Shown: in pieces, positions 8,305-16,970 of the stretch
Position numbering within the stretch: the first letter of the stretch is position 1
Layout: every line of letters begins with the position of its first letter
Assembly (NCBI RefSeq): GCF_018457165.1
Contig: NZ_JAFMNX010000001.1
Location: 496,001-560,000, forward strand
Length of the DNA: 64,000 nt
DNA from: Tianweitania aestuarii
GTDB lineage: Bacteria > Pseudomonadota > Alphaproteobacteria > Rhizobiales > Rhizobiaceae
Direction: 5' to 3'
Translations under genes and position numbers: made by a program
Notes under the pieces: generated by a model
Told to the model about the DNA's origin: nothing
The model's input: the letters and a program-made list of their open reading frames with translations, nothing else
Database searches by the model: none

Positions 8305-9036
8305 TCAGACCTGTCGCATACCACCGTCAACGCAAAGTTCGGCGCCTGTAATGAAGCTGGCGTCGTCGCTGAGAAGAAACAGCGTTGCGGATGCGACCTC
8401 GTCGGGCCGCGCCATACGGCCCATCGGGATCGGGGCAATCAACGTCGCACGCACATCCTCTGATACAGACGCCATCATGTCCGTATCCGTGGGACCTGGT
8501 GCCACGACGTTGACGCGAATGCCACGAGGCGCGAGTTCGGCGGCCCAGGTGCGAGCATAGGATCGAACGGCCGCCTTCGTCGCCGCATAGGTGCCGTATG
8601 CCGGAATACCAGCCGCGTCCGCGATCGACCCCATCAGAACGACCGAGGCACCATGATCCATTGCCGGCAGCGCCGCCTGAAGGCCGAACACCATTCCACG
8701 CACGTTCACACCGAAGTGCCGATCAAAGTGTTCGACGCTTTGATCGGCGAGGACGGCAGGTTCGGATAGGCCAGCGTTCAAGACGAGAAGATCCAAGCGT
8801 CCATGCGCTTCTGTCACGGTCGCGACGACCCGCGTCAGTTCCTCGGGCACGCTGGCATCGGCCACGAGCCCGCGAGCGCCTCCGCCCATCTGAAGGGCTG
8901 CACTTTCTACTTCCTCGGCTCGCCGGCCCGTCAGGAAGACGGTTGCCCCTTCGCGTGACAAGCGTTCGGCGATCGCAAGGCCGATCCCCTTGGCACCCCC
9001 GACTACGAGTGCAATCTTGTTCTCAACTGTTGCCAC
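8305..9036 (-). CDS. Classical SDR family oxidoreductase
   Basis: This 243-residue protein is a typical classical short-chain dehydrogenase. It has GGAKGIGLAIAERL (TGxxxGxG-type cofactor loop), NAG at the fourth strand (LLVLNAGLSE), the catalytic Ser in VVLMGSIAD and YAATKAAVRSY as YxxxK. It ends with the usual FITGAELCVDGG. It probably reduces a carbonyl or oxidises an alcohol with NAD(P), with unknown substrate. It is divergent from an HxlR regulator with an inverted repeat between them, so a regulator-target pair is likely. Confidence 0.9.
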   Translation of the reverse strand: MATVENKIALVVGGAKGIGLAIAERLSREGATVFLTGRRAEEVESAALQMGGGARGLVADASVPEELTRVVATVTEAHGRLDLLVLNAGLSEPAVLADQSVEHFDRHFGVNVRGMVFGLQAALPAMDHGASVVLMGSIADAAGIPAYGTYAATKAAVRSYARTWAAELAPRGIRVNVVAPGPTDTDMMASVSEDVRATLIAPIPMGRMARPDEVASATLFLLSDDASFITGAELCVDGGMRQV

Positions 9037-9065
9037 CGCATGTGTTCCTTGTTTGACGACGGCAT

Positions 9066-9088
9066 CTAGATATACGATGGCTATCTAG
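9066..9088. promoter_or_regulatory. Probable HxlR operator between divergent genes
   Basis: CTAGATA (9066-9072) and its complement TATCTAG (9082-9088) form an inverted repeat with a 9-base spacer. A third half-site CTAGATA lies at 9113-9119, touching the ATG at 9119. The element sits between the SDR start at 9036 and the HxlR start, the usual place for an autoregulatory HxlR site. Confidence 0.55.
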
Positions 9089-9103
9089 TCGCAAGAACGC
9101 ACT

Positions 9104-9511
9104 TTGGTGAGCCTAGATATGATCGATGATACCGAGCTTGAATGTCTTTCAGAGCAGGCACGCGGCAATATGGTCCATATCCGGCCGGTTCTGGATCGAA
9201 TTGCAGACAAGTGGACGATCCTGATCCTGACGGTGCTGTGCCCTAAACCAGCACGGTTCAATGAGATCAAACGACGGCTGGACGGCATCACGCACAAGGC
9301 GCTTTCGGACGCTTTGAAGCGATTGGAACGCAATGGGCTCGTAACCCGCACCGTTCTGCCGACCGCTCCGATCGGTGTCGAGTACGCAATAACGCCCCTC
9401 GGCCATTCGCTGCGCCAGCCGTTCGAGGCCCTCTGTGCCTGGGCGCTTGCGCACGGGCCTGACATCGAGCGAGCTGGTGCTTGCTTTGATCAGGCAAAAG
9501 CCAATCAATAG
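9104..9511 (+). CDS. HxlR family winged-helix transcriptional regulator
   Basis: The protein has 135 residues from TTG 9104, or 130 from ATG 9119. It contains the HxlR core: RPVLDRIADKWTILILTVLC, RFNEIKRRLDGITHKALSDALKRLERNGLVTR as the recognition helix and wing, and EYAITPLGHSL. Start candidates in frame are TTG 9104, GTG 9107 and ATG 9119. The ATG fits homologues best (MIDDTELECL). HxlR proteins often sense quinones, aldehydes or electrophiles and control a divergent oxidoreductase, matching the SDR gene here. An inverted repeat at 9066-9088 is the likely binding site. Confidence 0.85.
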   Translation: MVSLDMIDDTELECLSEQARGNMVHIRPVLDRIADKWTILILTVLCPKPARFNEIKRRLDGITHKALSDALKRLERNGLVTRTVLPTAPIGVEYAITPLGHSLRQPFEALCAWALAHGPDIERAGACFDQAKANQ

Positions 9512-9524
9512 CTGCAACGGAGGC

Positions 9525-9550
9525 AAGCACGGGCCAGCTGGCGTGTGCTT
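9525..9550. terminator. Possible bidirectional terminator between hxlR and phnN
   Basis: AAGCAC (9525-9530) pairs with GTGCTT (9545-9550), and the loop itself contains the palindrome GCCAGCTGGC. It lies in the 40-base convergent gap between the HxlR gene and the end of the phn operon. There is no clear T-tract, so Rho-independent function is uncertain. Confidence 0.35.
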
Positions 9551-9551
9551 C

Positions 9552-10136
9552 TCAAGCGCTGCTTGATGACACCAGCGACACGGCAGCGCGTAAAGCTTTA
9601 ATCATCGCGTTTACTCCCGTATCAAGGGAACCAGAATTTTCTATGATGACATGCTTGCTAACGCATGCGGGAACATCGAAATTTCTCGCTCGCTTTATTC
9701 TTTCCTCTATAGCTTCAGCCGTTTCACGGCCACGCGCCAACAGTCGGGCGGCGAGGATGTGTTGAGCGGCGGAAACTTCGATCAACAGGATGGGGCGGAA
9801 GTCGTGGCAGATCTCGCTCAAGATCGCTCTTGAAAGATTGGCAACGACGGTTCTCCCGGCTTTTTGGGCATCGAGCGTGGAACGGGGCAGGGCATAGTGG
9901 AGACCGTTCGCATGCCAGGACAAGCAGAAGTCCCCTGCCTGTTTGGCCGCTTGGAAGGCCTCTACGCTCATGGTGTCGTGATCTTCCGTAGCGCCATCGG
10001 GCGCACGCGTGATGATCCGGCGCACGAAGAGGATGTCGGGACGATCGGCCAATGCTTTGGCGGCACCGTTCAGAAGCGTGTCCTTGCCGGCGCCGCTTGG
10101 CCCTACGACGGCGACGAAGACACCGTTACGCGACAC
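9552..10136 (-). CDS. phnN: Ribose 1,5-bisphosphate phosphokinase PhnN
   Basis: PhnN phosphorylates ribose 1,5-bisphosphate to PRPP, the last step of the C-P lyase route. The Walker A motif GPSGAGKD lies near the N-terminus, followed by the guanylate-kinase-like segments RRIITRAPDGATEDHDTMS and FCLSWHANGLHYALP. The frame is open from 10220, but GTG at 10136 gives VSRNGVFVAVVGPSG with a GGGAGGGA site just upstream, so the protein has 194 residues, normal for PhnN. The start overlaps the phnM stop by 11 bases. It is the last gene of the operon. Confidence 0.9.
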   Translation of the reverse strand: MSRNGVFVAVVGPSGAGKDTLLNGAAKALADRPDILFVRRIITRAPDGATEDHDTMSVEAFQAAKQAGDFCLSWHANGLHYALPRSTLDAQKAGRTVVANLSRAILSEICHDFRPILLIEVSAAQHILAARLLARGRETAEAIEERIKRARNFDVPACVSKHVIIENSGSLDTGVNAMIKALRAAVSLVSSSSA

Positions 10137-11262
10137 GCTGTCCCTCCCGCCACACAGCGGCCACGCGCGGCGGCTTTCCAAGCTGGTTGTTGATACGCAC
10201 CAGATCGGCGCGAAAGCCAAGCTCGATACGACCGCGATCGTTCAGGCCAGCGGCATCTGCAGGGTTGGTGGAAGTCAGCCGTATCGCGTGTGGGAGGTCT
10301 GCATCGCCGCGGTCCACGAGAAGGAAGGCCGCTTGCACAAGGCTGAAAGGCACGTAATCGGACGACAAGATGTCCAACGCATTGGCGTGAAGCAGGTCCG
10401 TTGCCGACACGTTGCCGGAATGCGATTTGCCGCGAACGACGTTTGGTGCGCCCATCAGCACGTGCAGCCCGCTTTGGCGCGAGAGGGTCGCGGCCTCCAT
10501 CGTGGTAGGAAACTCTGCCAGGCGGATGCCGAGCTCGACGCTTTCTTCGACATGTGCCTGCGTGGCGTCGTCATGTGAGGCCATGGCGATGCCGAGCGTG
10601 CGGCAGCGTTCGGCGATCAGGCGACGATTGGGATCGGAATTGGCTTGCGATTCCGCGATCCGGCGCTCGCTGTAAGCGGCGAACTCGGCGTCCGACAGCT
10701 TCTTTTTGCCTTGGTAGTAGATGCGGTAGGCTTCGGGATCAACGAATTGCCGCTGTCCTGGTGCGTGATCCATCACCGATGCCAGTCGGACGCGGGGATT
10801 TTGCTGGAGTGTGTCGAAATGCTCGACAACGTCGGGCACGGAAACTTCGCAGCGCAGATGGATGAAGTGTTCGGCTCGCAAACGACCTTCCTTTGTAGCG
10901 GAGGCGATCGTGTCGGCCATCGCGGCCATCTCGGACGCTCCGAACTGGGTGTCGCCTTCCAAACCGACGCGCAAGGCGTCAAAGACGGTGGTGATGCCGG
11001 ATGTTGCGATCTGGCCGTCATGGGCTTGCAGCGCTGCGTCGAGGTTCCACAGAACCTTGGGACGCGGCTGGAGGTGGGTTTCCAGATGATCGGTGTGAAG
11101 CTCGACACAGCCGGGGATCAGGATATCACCATCGAGATCATCGCCGGTCCGGGACGTTCCGGTGCTGATATCAGCGATCAAACCGCCTTTTACGACGATC
11201 GTTCCCCGGAGGACTTCATGGGGAAGGACGATGGTGGCGTTCGTAAGTACTTGTTCTGACAT
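10126..11262 (-). CDS. phnM: Alpha-D-ribose 1-methylphosphonate 5-triphosphate diphosphatase PhnM
   Basis: PhnM removes pyrophosphate from the triphosphoribosyl phosphonate made by PhnGHIL, giving the substrate of PhnJ. This amidohydrolase-fold protein of 378 residues shows the metal-binding segment GCVELHTDHLETH near residue 50. It also has GITTVFDALRVG, ASHDDATQAHVEESVELG (HDD motif) and GAPNVVRGKSHSGN, all typical of PhnM. It lies between the DUF1045 phosphoesterase and phnN, with 4 and -11 bases to its neighbours, so it belongs to one transcript. Confidence 0.95.
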   Translation of the reverse strand: MSEQVLTNATIVLPHEVLRGTIVVKGGLIADISTGTSRTGDDLDGDILIPGCVELHTDHLETHLQPRPKVLWNLDAALQAHDGQIATSGITTVFDALRVGLEGDTQFGASEMAAMADTIASATKEGRLRAEHFIHLRCEVSVPDVVEHFDTLQQNPRVRLASVMDHAPGQRQFVDPEAYRIYYQGKKKLSDAEFAAYSERRIAESQANSDPNRRLIAERCRTLGIAMASHDDATQAHVEESVELGIRLAEFPTTMEAATLSRQSGLHVLMGAPNVVRGKSHSGNVSATDLLHANALDILSSDYVPFSLVQAAFLLVDRGDADLPHAIRLTSTNPADAAGLNDRGRIELGFRADLVRINNQLGKPPRVAAVWREGQRVA

Positions 11263-11266
11263 AATT

Positions 11267-11956
11267 TTATTCTGCGGACTGAAAGGCGTTGCCGAGGGGG
11301 TAGCGGGTGTGGACTTCGAAAGGAGCGCCGGGTTCAGGTTCGACGAACAGGGTCAAAGCGTCGATCGCAACCGGTTGGTCCAGGACTGATGCGAAATGGT
11401 GCAACAGCTTGTTTTCTATTGCGTTTGCGGTGGCTTCTTCGCTTATTCCGCCTGTCAGCGTCATGTGAAAACGGAAGTCTTCCGCAACGTGCGGGTAACC
11501 CCAGCGCTCGAGATTTTCGCGCTGGCGGGCAGACAGGCTGGCGGGTTGGCGACGTTCGATTTCAGCTTCGCTGAGCGGTGCTCGGAAGGGTTCGAAGGTG
11601 GTGCGGATGGCTTCTTCCAGTGTGGCCAAGGACTTGGGTGGGCTCAAAGGGGTGAGCGCGAAGAAGCTGCCGACGCGGTTGATGGTCAGATAACCGAGAT
11701 CAAATGGGGTGTTCTGCAGCGCAAAACGGGCAAGTTGCAACGCAAGATCGTCGATTGACGTGTCCCTTTTCAGCCGAAATGGCGCTTTTAACGTCGCGTG
11801 GAAGCCGTAGCGCGCGGGTTCAGCGACAAGCGGATCGATCTCCGGATCTTGATCGCGCGTAGCACCCTTTTCGAACGCGTCGCGGCCGAGCCAGGTCGCT
11901 GCTTTTTCGGTGAGGGGATGATCGGCGGGAGGCGTGAAGTAGATTGCGGCGCGCAT
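11267..11956 (-). CDS. DUF1045 2H phosphoesterase of the phosphonate operon
   Basis: The 229-residue protein has the two HxTL motifs that define the 2H phosphoesterase fold: HATL at residues 53-56 and HMTL at 164-167. DUF1045 proteins occur repeatedly in alphaproteobacterial phn operons. In E. coli PhnP (a beta-lactamase-fold enzyme) opens 5-phosphoribosyl 1,2-cyclic phosphate. No phnP is present here, and 2H enzymes characteristically open 2',3'- or 1,2-cyclic phosphates. I therefore infer that this protein takes the PhnP step. It starts two bases after the phnE stop and is followed by phnM. Confidence 0.85.
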   Translation of the reverse strand: MRAAIYFTPPADHPLTEKAATWLGRDAFEKGATRDQDPEIDPLVAEPARYGFHATLKAPFRLKRDTSIDDLALQLARFALQNTPFDLGYLTINRVGSFFALTPLSPPKSLATLEEAIRTTFEPFRAPLSEAEIERRQPASLSARQRENLERWGYPHVAEDFRFHMTLTGGISEEATANAIENKLLHHFASVLDQPVAIDALTLFVEPEPGAPFEVHTRYPLGNAFQSAE

Positions 11957-11957
11957 G

Positions 11958-12812
11958 TCAGATCACCAGTTTTCGCAGCTGCTGCGAGATCAGATCCATG
12001 ACCGTGACAGTAAGGATCACGATGATCAGAATCGCGGAAGACTGTGGATAGTAGAAGGCCCGGATCGACTCGAACAACACCTGCCCGATGCCACCCGCAC
12101 CGATGATGCCAAGGACGGTTGCGGAGCGGACGTTGGATTCGAGGCGGTAAAGCGAATAGGAAATCCAGAGCGGTAGAACCTGCGGGATCACACCGTAGAT
12201 CACCTGCTGCATCCGCGATGCACCCGTGGTGCGAATGGCTTCAACAGGACGCGGGTCGATGGCTTCCACGGCTTCGGAAAAGAGCTTCGCGAGAATGCCG
12301 GTGGTATGGATGAACAGAGCCATGACGCCGGCGAAAGGTCCAAGGCCGACGGCCACCACGAACAGTACCGCGAAGACGACTTCGTGGATGGCGCGGAAAA
12401 GGTCCATCAAACGCCGGACCGGCTGGTTGATCCACCAAGGCGCCATGTTGTGGGCCGACAGGATTCCGAAGGGCACGGACAGGATCACGGCCAGGAACGT
12501 GCCCCAAAGCGCGATCTGGATCGTGACGATCATCTCTTCGAGATAGGAGCGCCATTGACCGAAGTCCGGTTGCAGGAAGCCGGACGCATATTCGGCCATG
12601 TTGCCGGAATCGGTGAAGAGATAGGTCCAGTTGCCCATCTCGGCTGGACCCCAGCTGATCCCGAGAGCTGTGATCAACACGGCAAGCAGGATCAGATTGC
12701 GAAAGCCGCCTGGTGTTCGCGCGCTTTCAGGTGCCGGAGCCGTCGCTTTGGCCGGCGTGGTCGCGGGCGTCAAAGCAGAGGCCGCACCATTAGGAGTTGC
12801 TGTTCGATCCAT
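11958..12812 (-). CDS. phnE: Phosphonate ABC transporter permease PhnE
   Basis: This 284-residue inner-membrane permease belongs to the phosphonate importer PhnCDE. A Pro/Ala-rich cytoplasmic N-terminus (about 35 residues) precedes the first helix. The binding-protein-dependent transport segment is seen in [24 protein letters not shown] (EAA loop). Other PhnE hallmarks are [23 protein letters not shown] and [19 protein letters not shown]. Only one phnE is present, whereas some rhizobia have two. A strong hairpin separates it from phnD. Confidence 0.93.
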   Translation of the reverse strand: MDRTATPNGAASALTPATTPAKATAPAPESARTPGGFRNLILLAVLITALGISWGPAEMGNWTYLFTDSGNMAEYASGFLQPDFGQWRSYLEEMIVTIQIALWGTFLAVILSVPFGILSAHNMAPWWINQPVRRLMDLFRAIHEVVFAVLFVVAVGLGPFAGVMALFIHTTGILAKLFSEAVEAIDPRPVEAIRTTGASRMQQVIYGVIPQVLPLWISYSLYRLESNVRSATVLGIIGAGGIGQVLFESIRAFYYPQSSAILIIVILTVTVMDLISQQLRKLVI

Positions 12813-12846
12813 GCTGATTACTCGCGACGCGAAGAAGAGAAGGGGT

Positions 12847-12873
12847 GTGGGGAGCAGCCAAGCCGCTCCCCAC
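12847..12873 (-). terminator. Strong intercistronic hairpin after phnD
   Basis: GTGGGGAGC (12847-12855) and GCTCCCCAC (12865-12873) form a perfect 9-bp GC-rich stem with a 9-base loop directly after the phnD stop and before phnE. It has no T-tract. Its place after a binding-protein gene suggests mRNA stabilisation or partial termination, raising PhnD over PhnE levels. Confidence 0.6.
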
Positions 12874-12881
12874 GTCAGGCA

Positions 12882-13871
12882 TCAGCCAGCGGTGGCGAGT
12901 TCAGCCTCGTATTTGGCTTTCTGCTCGTTCAGGTCTTTCAGCTTGGCAGCCTTGGCATCGGCAGCCATCGCCGTATCGGCTTCGGTCTGGCTGATCGACT
13001 TGGTGAGTTCCATGACGCGGATCGGCAGCAACTGCTTGTCGCTCGATGCACGGAACGGCGCCCACTTCAGGCCCTTGAGGATTTCCTTCTCGGCGGCGAC
13101 ATCACCCTTGGACTGGTCGGTGCCGTAGGTCAGGAAGAACTCCTTGATCTTGGTCTTTTCGGCTTCCGGCAGGTCCTTGCGCCAGACGATCGGATCCGAC
13201 GGGATCAGCGGCGAGCGCCAGATCTCGCGGATCTTCTCGAAAGCCTGCGGCTGGTTCTGCTTGATCAGCGCCATGTTCTCGGTGTTGTTGGCGGCAGCGT
13301 CGACCTGGCCGTTGGCCACAGCCATCGCGTTGGTCTCGTGGTTGGCGTTGGTGACGTTCTTGAAGCAGGCCTTGGGATCGATGCCCTTGGCCGAGAACAC
13401 GAAGGTCATCGGTACGAGGTAGCCGGAGGTCGAGTTCGGATCGCCGAGGCCGAAGTTCAGCGACTGGTCGCACTTCAGGACGTCGTCGATCGTCTGGATC
13501 GGAGAGTCCTTAGGCACGATGACGACGGACCAATAGCCGGGTTCGCCGGCAACCGGCACGCTCTGCACGAAGACTTCGCCATCGGCGCGATCAACGGCTT
13601 CCATGGCGGACTTGTTGCCGTACCAGGCCATCTGCACCTTGCCGAAGCGCATGCCTTCGATGATGCCGGCATAATCGGATGCGAAGAACGGCTTCACTTG
13701 AAGGCCGGTCTTTTCTTCCATGTCTTCCAGCAGCGGCTCCCAGGTGCTCTTGAGGTTCTGCTGGCTTTCTGTGGAGATGATGCCGAAGTTGATGACGTCC
13801 TGCGCAAAGGCAGCCGACGACATCAGGCAGGCGAGCGAAGCCGCCGCAACACTTTTCAGGATCGCGTTCAT
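12882..13871 (-). CDS. phnD: Phosphonate ABC transporter substrate-binding protein PhnD
   Basis: The periplasmic protein captures phosphonates for PhnCE. ATG at 13871 starts a signal peptide (MNAILKSVAAASLACLMSSAAFAQ), giving 329 residues. The upstream open frame to 14225 is an overlap with phnC. Family segments are FGIISTESQQNLKSTWEPLLEDME, QMAWYGNKSAMEAVDRA, GYWSVVIVPKDSPIQT and FGDPNSTSGYLVP-like FGLGDPNSTSGYLVPMTF, the usual ligand loop of PhnD/PstS-type proteins. It is flanked by phnC (25 bases upstream) and phnE. Confidence 0.93.
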   Translation of the reverse strand: MNAILKSVAAASLACLMSSAAFAQDVINFGIISTESQQNLKSTWEPLLEDMEEKTGLQVKPFFASDYAGIIEGMRFGKVQMAWYGNKSAMEAVDRADGEVFVQSVPVAGEPGYWSVVIVPKDSPIQTIDDVLKCDQSLNFGLGDPNSTSGYLVPMTFVFSAKGIDPKACFKNVTNANHETNAMAVANGQVDAAANNTENMALIKQNQPQAFEKIREIWRSPLIPSDPIVWRKDLPEAEKTKIKEFFLTYGTDQSKGDVAAEKEILKGLKWAPFRASSDKQLLPIRVMELTKSISQTEADTAMAADAKAAKLKDLNEQKAKYEAELATAG

Positions 13872-13896
13872 AACAGGTTCCGGTTGTTGGATGGGT

Positions 13897-14736
13897 TCAG
13901 GCGTGCATGAGAGCCGGCTGTCGGGCGGGTTGCCCGAGAGGTACGGCAGGCATTGGTTCTGCGGGCGCTTCCGGCAAAACCAGTTCTTCCGAAGCGTCGC
14001 CGTAAAGCTCGGCCAGGAAGGCATTGGACAGGGCCGTGGATGGCCCGTCGTAAACGATGCGTCCGTCCCGCATGGCGATCGTGCGCTTGCAATAACGGCG
14101 CGCATATTCGACCTGATGCAGAGATACGAGGACGGTGATGTTGTCCTGGTTGTTGATATCGGCCAGGACATCCATGACGCGCCGCGCCGAGGACGGATCA
14201 AGCGCGGAGATAGGCTCGTCTGCAATCAGGATTTCGGCCTGCTGCACGAGCGTGCGGGCAATGGCGGCACGCTGCTGCTGACCACCCGACAGTGTGGAGG
14301 AGCGTTGAGCTGCGACCTGCGGAATGCCGACGCGGGCGAGTGCTGCCTGCGCTTTTTCCTTTTCCGCCTTGTTGAAGACACCGATCGTGCCACGCCAGCG
14401 CGGAACACGGCCCAGATTGCCGATCAGCACGTTGGTCAACACGGACAAGCGCGTTACCAGGTTGAACTGCTGGAAGATGACGGACACGGCTCCACGCTTG
14501 TTGCTGCGGTTCGGCCGACCACCATCCTGCGAAATGTTGCCGAGCACGGTGACCTTTCCAGCCGTTCCATCACCCATCTCAAGCCCGGCAATGTGGCGGA
14601 TCAGCGTGCTTTTGCCCGAGCCGGATGCGCCGATCAGCGCGACCATCTCGCCCCGTTGAAGCTCGAGGCTGACTTGATCCAGTGCGGTGGTCTTGCCGTA
14701 TCGTTTCGAGAGATTGGAAACGCTGATCGCAGTCAT
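13897..14736 (-). CDS. phnC: Phosphonate ABC transporter ATP-binding protein PhnC
   Basis: This ATPase powers the phosphonate importer. Walker A is GASGSGKS, the signature is LSGGQQQR and Walker B is ILIADEPISALD. The frame is open from 15096, but ATG at 14736 has GGGA nine bases upstream. A GGGA directly abutting the ATG at 14745 makes that alternative unlikely. The result is MTAISVSNLSKRYGK and 279 residues, the usual PhnC length. An 86-base gap separates it from the hexapeptide transferase gene, where a secondary promoter is possible. Confidence 0.93.
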   Translation of the reverse strand: MTAISVSNLSKRYGKTTALDQVSLELQRGEMVALIGASGSGKSTLIRHIAGLEMGDGTAGKVTVLGNISQDGGRPNRSNKRGAVSVIFQQFNLVTRLSVLTNVLIGNLGRVPRWRGTIGVFNKAEKEKAQAALARVGIPQVAAQRSSTLSGGQQQRAAIARTLVQQAEILIADEPISALDPSSARRVMDVLADINNQDNITVLVSLHQVEYARRYCKRTIAMRDGRIVYDGPSTALSNAFLAELYGDASEELVLPEAPAEPMPAVPLGQPARQPALMHA

Positions 14737-14822
14737 GGTTTTCATTCCCTGTTTTGCTTGGTTTATCGCCATCGGTTGACCCCGCGACGACAGGTGGGTG
14801 AATGTTTGATGACGCTTTCGCG

Positions 14823-15440
14823 TCAGGCTTCGTAGCGGTCGAGAAAGTCGGCTGCCGGCAGGCTGCGGAAGTCGTTCAAGGCTTCGAACAAGCGGTGATG
14901 CGGCCAATCCCACCAGGCCAGTCGGTCCATGCGTGCGCCGACGCCATGTTCGAAACGGTCGCGGATCAGCTTGGCGGGAACGCCGCCGACGATGGTGTAA
15001 GGCGCGACATCGCGCGACACGACGGCACCCGCACCGATCACTGCGCCATTGCCAACCGAAACGCCCGGAAGCACGGTTGCGCCATGGCCGATCCACACAT
15101 CGTGCCCGATCGTCACGCGCAGGCTGCGGCGCTTGGCAAAGAAGTCGGCTTCATCGTCCGCGCCGTCGAAATAGTCGCCGGCGCGATAGGTGAAATGATG
15201 CAGCGTCGCACGCTCGGTCGGGTGATTGGTCGCGTTGATGCGCACGGTCGATGCGATGTTGGCGAACTTCCCGATGGTGGCGCACCAGATCGCGCAGTCC
15301 TGCATCACGTAGGAATAATCGCCGAGCTCTGTTTCGCTGACGCGCGAACGTTCCTCGATCTCGACGTATCGGCCGAAGGTCACCTTTTCGACCTGAGCGG
15401 TCGGGTGGATCAGAGGCGTGTGTTCACTCAGCTTCGGCAT
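14823..15440 (-). CDS. Hexapeptide-repeat transferase of the phosphonate operon
   Basis: The 205-residue left-handed beta-helix protein resembles the phn-associated hexapeptide transferases, often labelled chloramphenicol/DapH-like acetyltransferase. Hexapeptide turns run from about residue 10 (IHPTAQVEKVTFGRYVEI) to the end of GNGAVIGAGAVVSRD, with VTIGHDVWIGHGATVLPGV in between. A NH pair in INATNHPTERAT sits where xenobiotic acetyltransferases keep the catalytic His. It may acetylate aminoalkylphosphonates in place of PhnO, which is absent. The substrate is unproven. The start overlaps the phnL stop by one base (TAATG). Confidence 0.85.
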   Translation of the reverse strand: MPKLSEHTPLIHPTAQVEKVTFGRYVEIEERSRVSETELGDYSYVMQDCAIWCATIGKFANIASTVRINATNHPTERATLHHFTYRAGDYFDGADDEADFFAKRRSLRVTIGHDVWIGHGATVLPGVSVGNGAVIGAGAVVSRDVAPYTIVGGVPAKLIRDRFEHGVGARMDRLAWWDWPHHRLFEALNDFRSLPAADFLDRYEA

Positions 15441-16192
15441 TACGCGGCCTCGCGGGCGGAAAAGGCCGAAACGTCGATGATGCGGGTAGCAACTGCTTCG
15501 CGCACGGGGATGTCGTGGAAGATGCCAAGAATGGCGGTGCCCACGCCGAGCTTTTCCTTGATCATCGCCACAACGACATCGCGGTTCGCCGCATCGAGCG
15601 AGGCAGTCGGCTCATCAAGAAGCAGGATCGGGTGGTCGGTGATGAAGCCGCGCGCGATGTTGACGCGCTGCTTTTCACCGCCGGAGAAGGTGGCGGGCGG
15701 AAGCGTGAACAAGGCCGAAGGCAGGTTGAGCCGCTCCAGCATTTCGCCGGCACGGCTGGTTGCCACATTACGCTCGACGCCGCGCGTCACGAGGGGCTCC
15801 GCCACCACATCCAGAGCCGATACGCGCGGCACTGCGCGCAGGAACTGACTGACATAGCCGATGCTGTTTTGGCGCAGATCCAGCACAAGGCGTGGGTCGC
15901 CGGTGGCCAGATCGGCCATCTCTTGGGTTGTTTGATCGCGCACAAGGATCTGGCCGGCATCCACGGCGTAGTTGCCATAGACCATGCGCAGAATGGACGA
16001 CTTGCCGACGCCGGATGGGCCGCCCAGCACCACGCATTCACCGGGATGAACGGTAAAGGCGACATTGGCGACCACCGGCAAACGAAGGCCGCCGCGCAGA
16101 TGCATGGTGAAGGACTTGGCGACGCTCGAAACGTCGAGCAGCGGGGCGGAGGTATCCATGTCTGGCATCTCAGCTCTCATCTTGGTTCTCAT
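15440..16192 (-). CDS. phnL: Phosphonate C-P lyase system ATPase-like protein PhnL
   Basis: PhnL is an ABC-type ATPase that works with PhnGHI to attach the phosphonate to ribose of ATP, and that joins PhnK on the C-P lyase core. The 250-residue protein has GGPSGVGKS (Walker A), TFSGGEKQRVNIARG (signature) and ILLLDEPTASLD (Walker B). Its VYGNYAVDAGQILVRDQ segment is typical of PhnL. Three other in-frame ATG codons lie downstream in the first 13 codons, so the start is not certain. ATG 16192 begins one base after the phnK stop. Confidence 0.93.
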   Translation of the reverse strand: MRTKMRAEMPDMDTSAPLLDVSSVAKSFTMHLRGGLRLPVVANVAFTVHPGECVVLGGPSGVGKSSILRMVYGNYAVDAGQILVRDQTTQEMADLATGDPRLVLDLRQNSIGYVSQFLRAVPRVSALDVVAEPLVTRGVERNVATSRAGEMLERLNLPSALFTLPPATFSGGEKQRVNIARGFITDHPILLLDEPTASLDAANRDVVVAMIKEKLGVGTAILGIFHDIPVREAVATRIIDVSAFSAREAA

Positions 16193-16193
16193 C

Positions 16194-16970
16194 TCAGTTC
16201 TCTGGGATCGAGGCGACGAGGAGTTGTGTGTAGGGGTGGCGGGGATCGTCGAGCACGCGGTCCGTCAGACCTTGTTCGACGACATGGCCGCTCTTCATCA
16301 CGATCATGCGCTGCGACAAAAGACGCGCAACCGCGAGGTCATGCGTGACGATCACCACCGAGAGGCCGAGATCGGCCACCAGCATGCGCAAGAGATCGAG
16401 CACGCGCGCTTGAACCGATACATCGAGGCCACCTGTCGGCTCGTCCATGAAGATCAGCCGTGGATGGGTGACCAGATTGCGGGCGATCTGCAGGCGCTGG
16501 CGCATGCCGCCGGAAAAGGAGACCGGCTTGTCGTCGATGCGCATGGCGGCGATCTCGACGCGCTCCAGCCAGTCGGCGGCCGTTTGCCGGATGTTGCCGT
16601 AATGACGGTCGCCGATCGCCATCAGGCGTTCGCCGACATTGGCGCCGGCTGAAACGCGCATTCGCAATCCATCCGCAGGGTTCTGGTGCACGAAGCCCCA
16701 ATCGGTGCGGGCAAGAAAGCGGCGTTCGGCTTCGCTGAGATCCTGAAGATCGGGGAAGCGACCGTCTCGCATGCGATAGCGAACTTCGCCGGAACTGCGC
16801 TCCATGCGGCCGGAGATGCAGTTCAGCAGCGTGGTCTTGCCGGAACCGGATTCGCCGACAATCGCCACGACCTCGCCCGGCCAGACATCAAAGGAGATGT
16901 TTGCGCACGCAACGAAAGCGCCATAGCGCCGCGCCAGATCGCGAATGGAAAGAATGGGTTGCGTGCTCAT
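16194..16970 (-). CDS. phnK: Phosphonate C-P lyase system protein PhnK
   Basis: PhnK is the ABC-type ATPase that binds the PhnJ face of the PhnGHIJ complex and is needed for C-P cleavage in vivo. The 258 residues include VGESGSGKT (Walker A), [16 protein letters not shown] (signature) and LIFMDEPTGGLD (Walker B). The peptide-importer-like C-terminus HPYTQLLVASIP is usual for PhnK. The start codon overlaps the phnJ stop by four bases (ATGA). Confidence 0.94.
   Translation of the reverse strand: MSTQPILSIRDLARRYGAFVACANISFDVWPGEVVAIVGESGSGKTTLLNCISGRMERSSGEVRYRMRDGRFPDLQDLSEAERRFLARTDWGFVHQNPADGLRMRVSAGANVGERLMAIGDRHYGNIRQTAADWLERVEIAAMRIDDKPVSFSGGMRQRLQIARNLVTHPRLIFMDEPTGGLDVSVQARVLDLLRMLVADLGLSVVIVTHDLAVARLLSQRMIVMKSGHVVEQGLTDRVLDDPRHPYTQLLVASIPEN

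Noticed and set aside
12306-13910. Plus-strand frame of 534 codons across phnE and phnD
   Set aside because: It is antisense to two well-supported phn genes and shows no recognisable domain.
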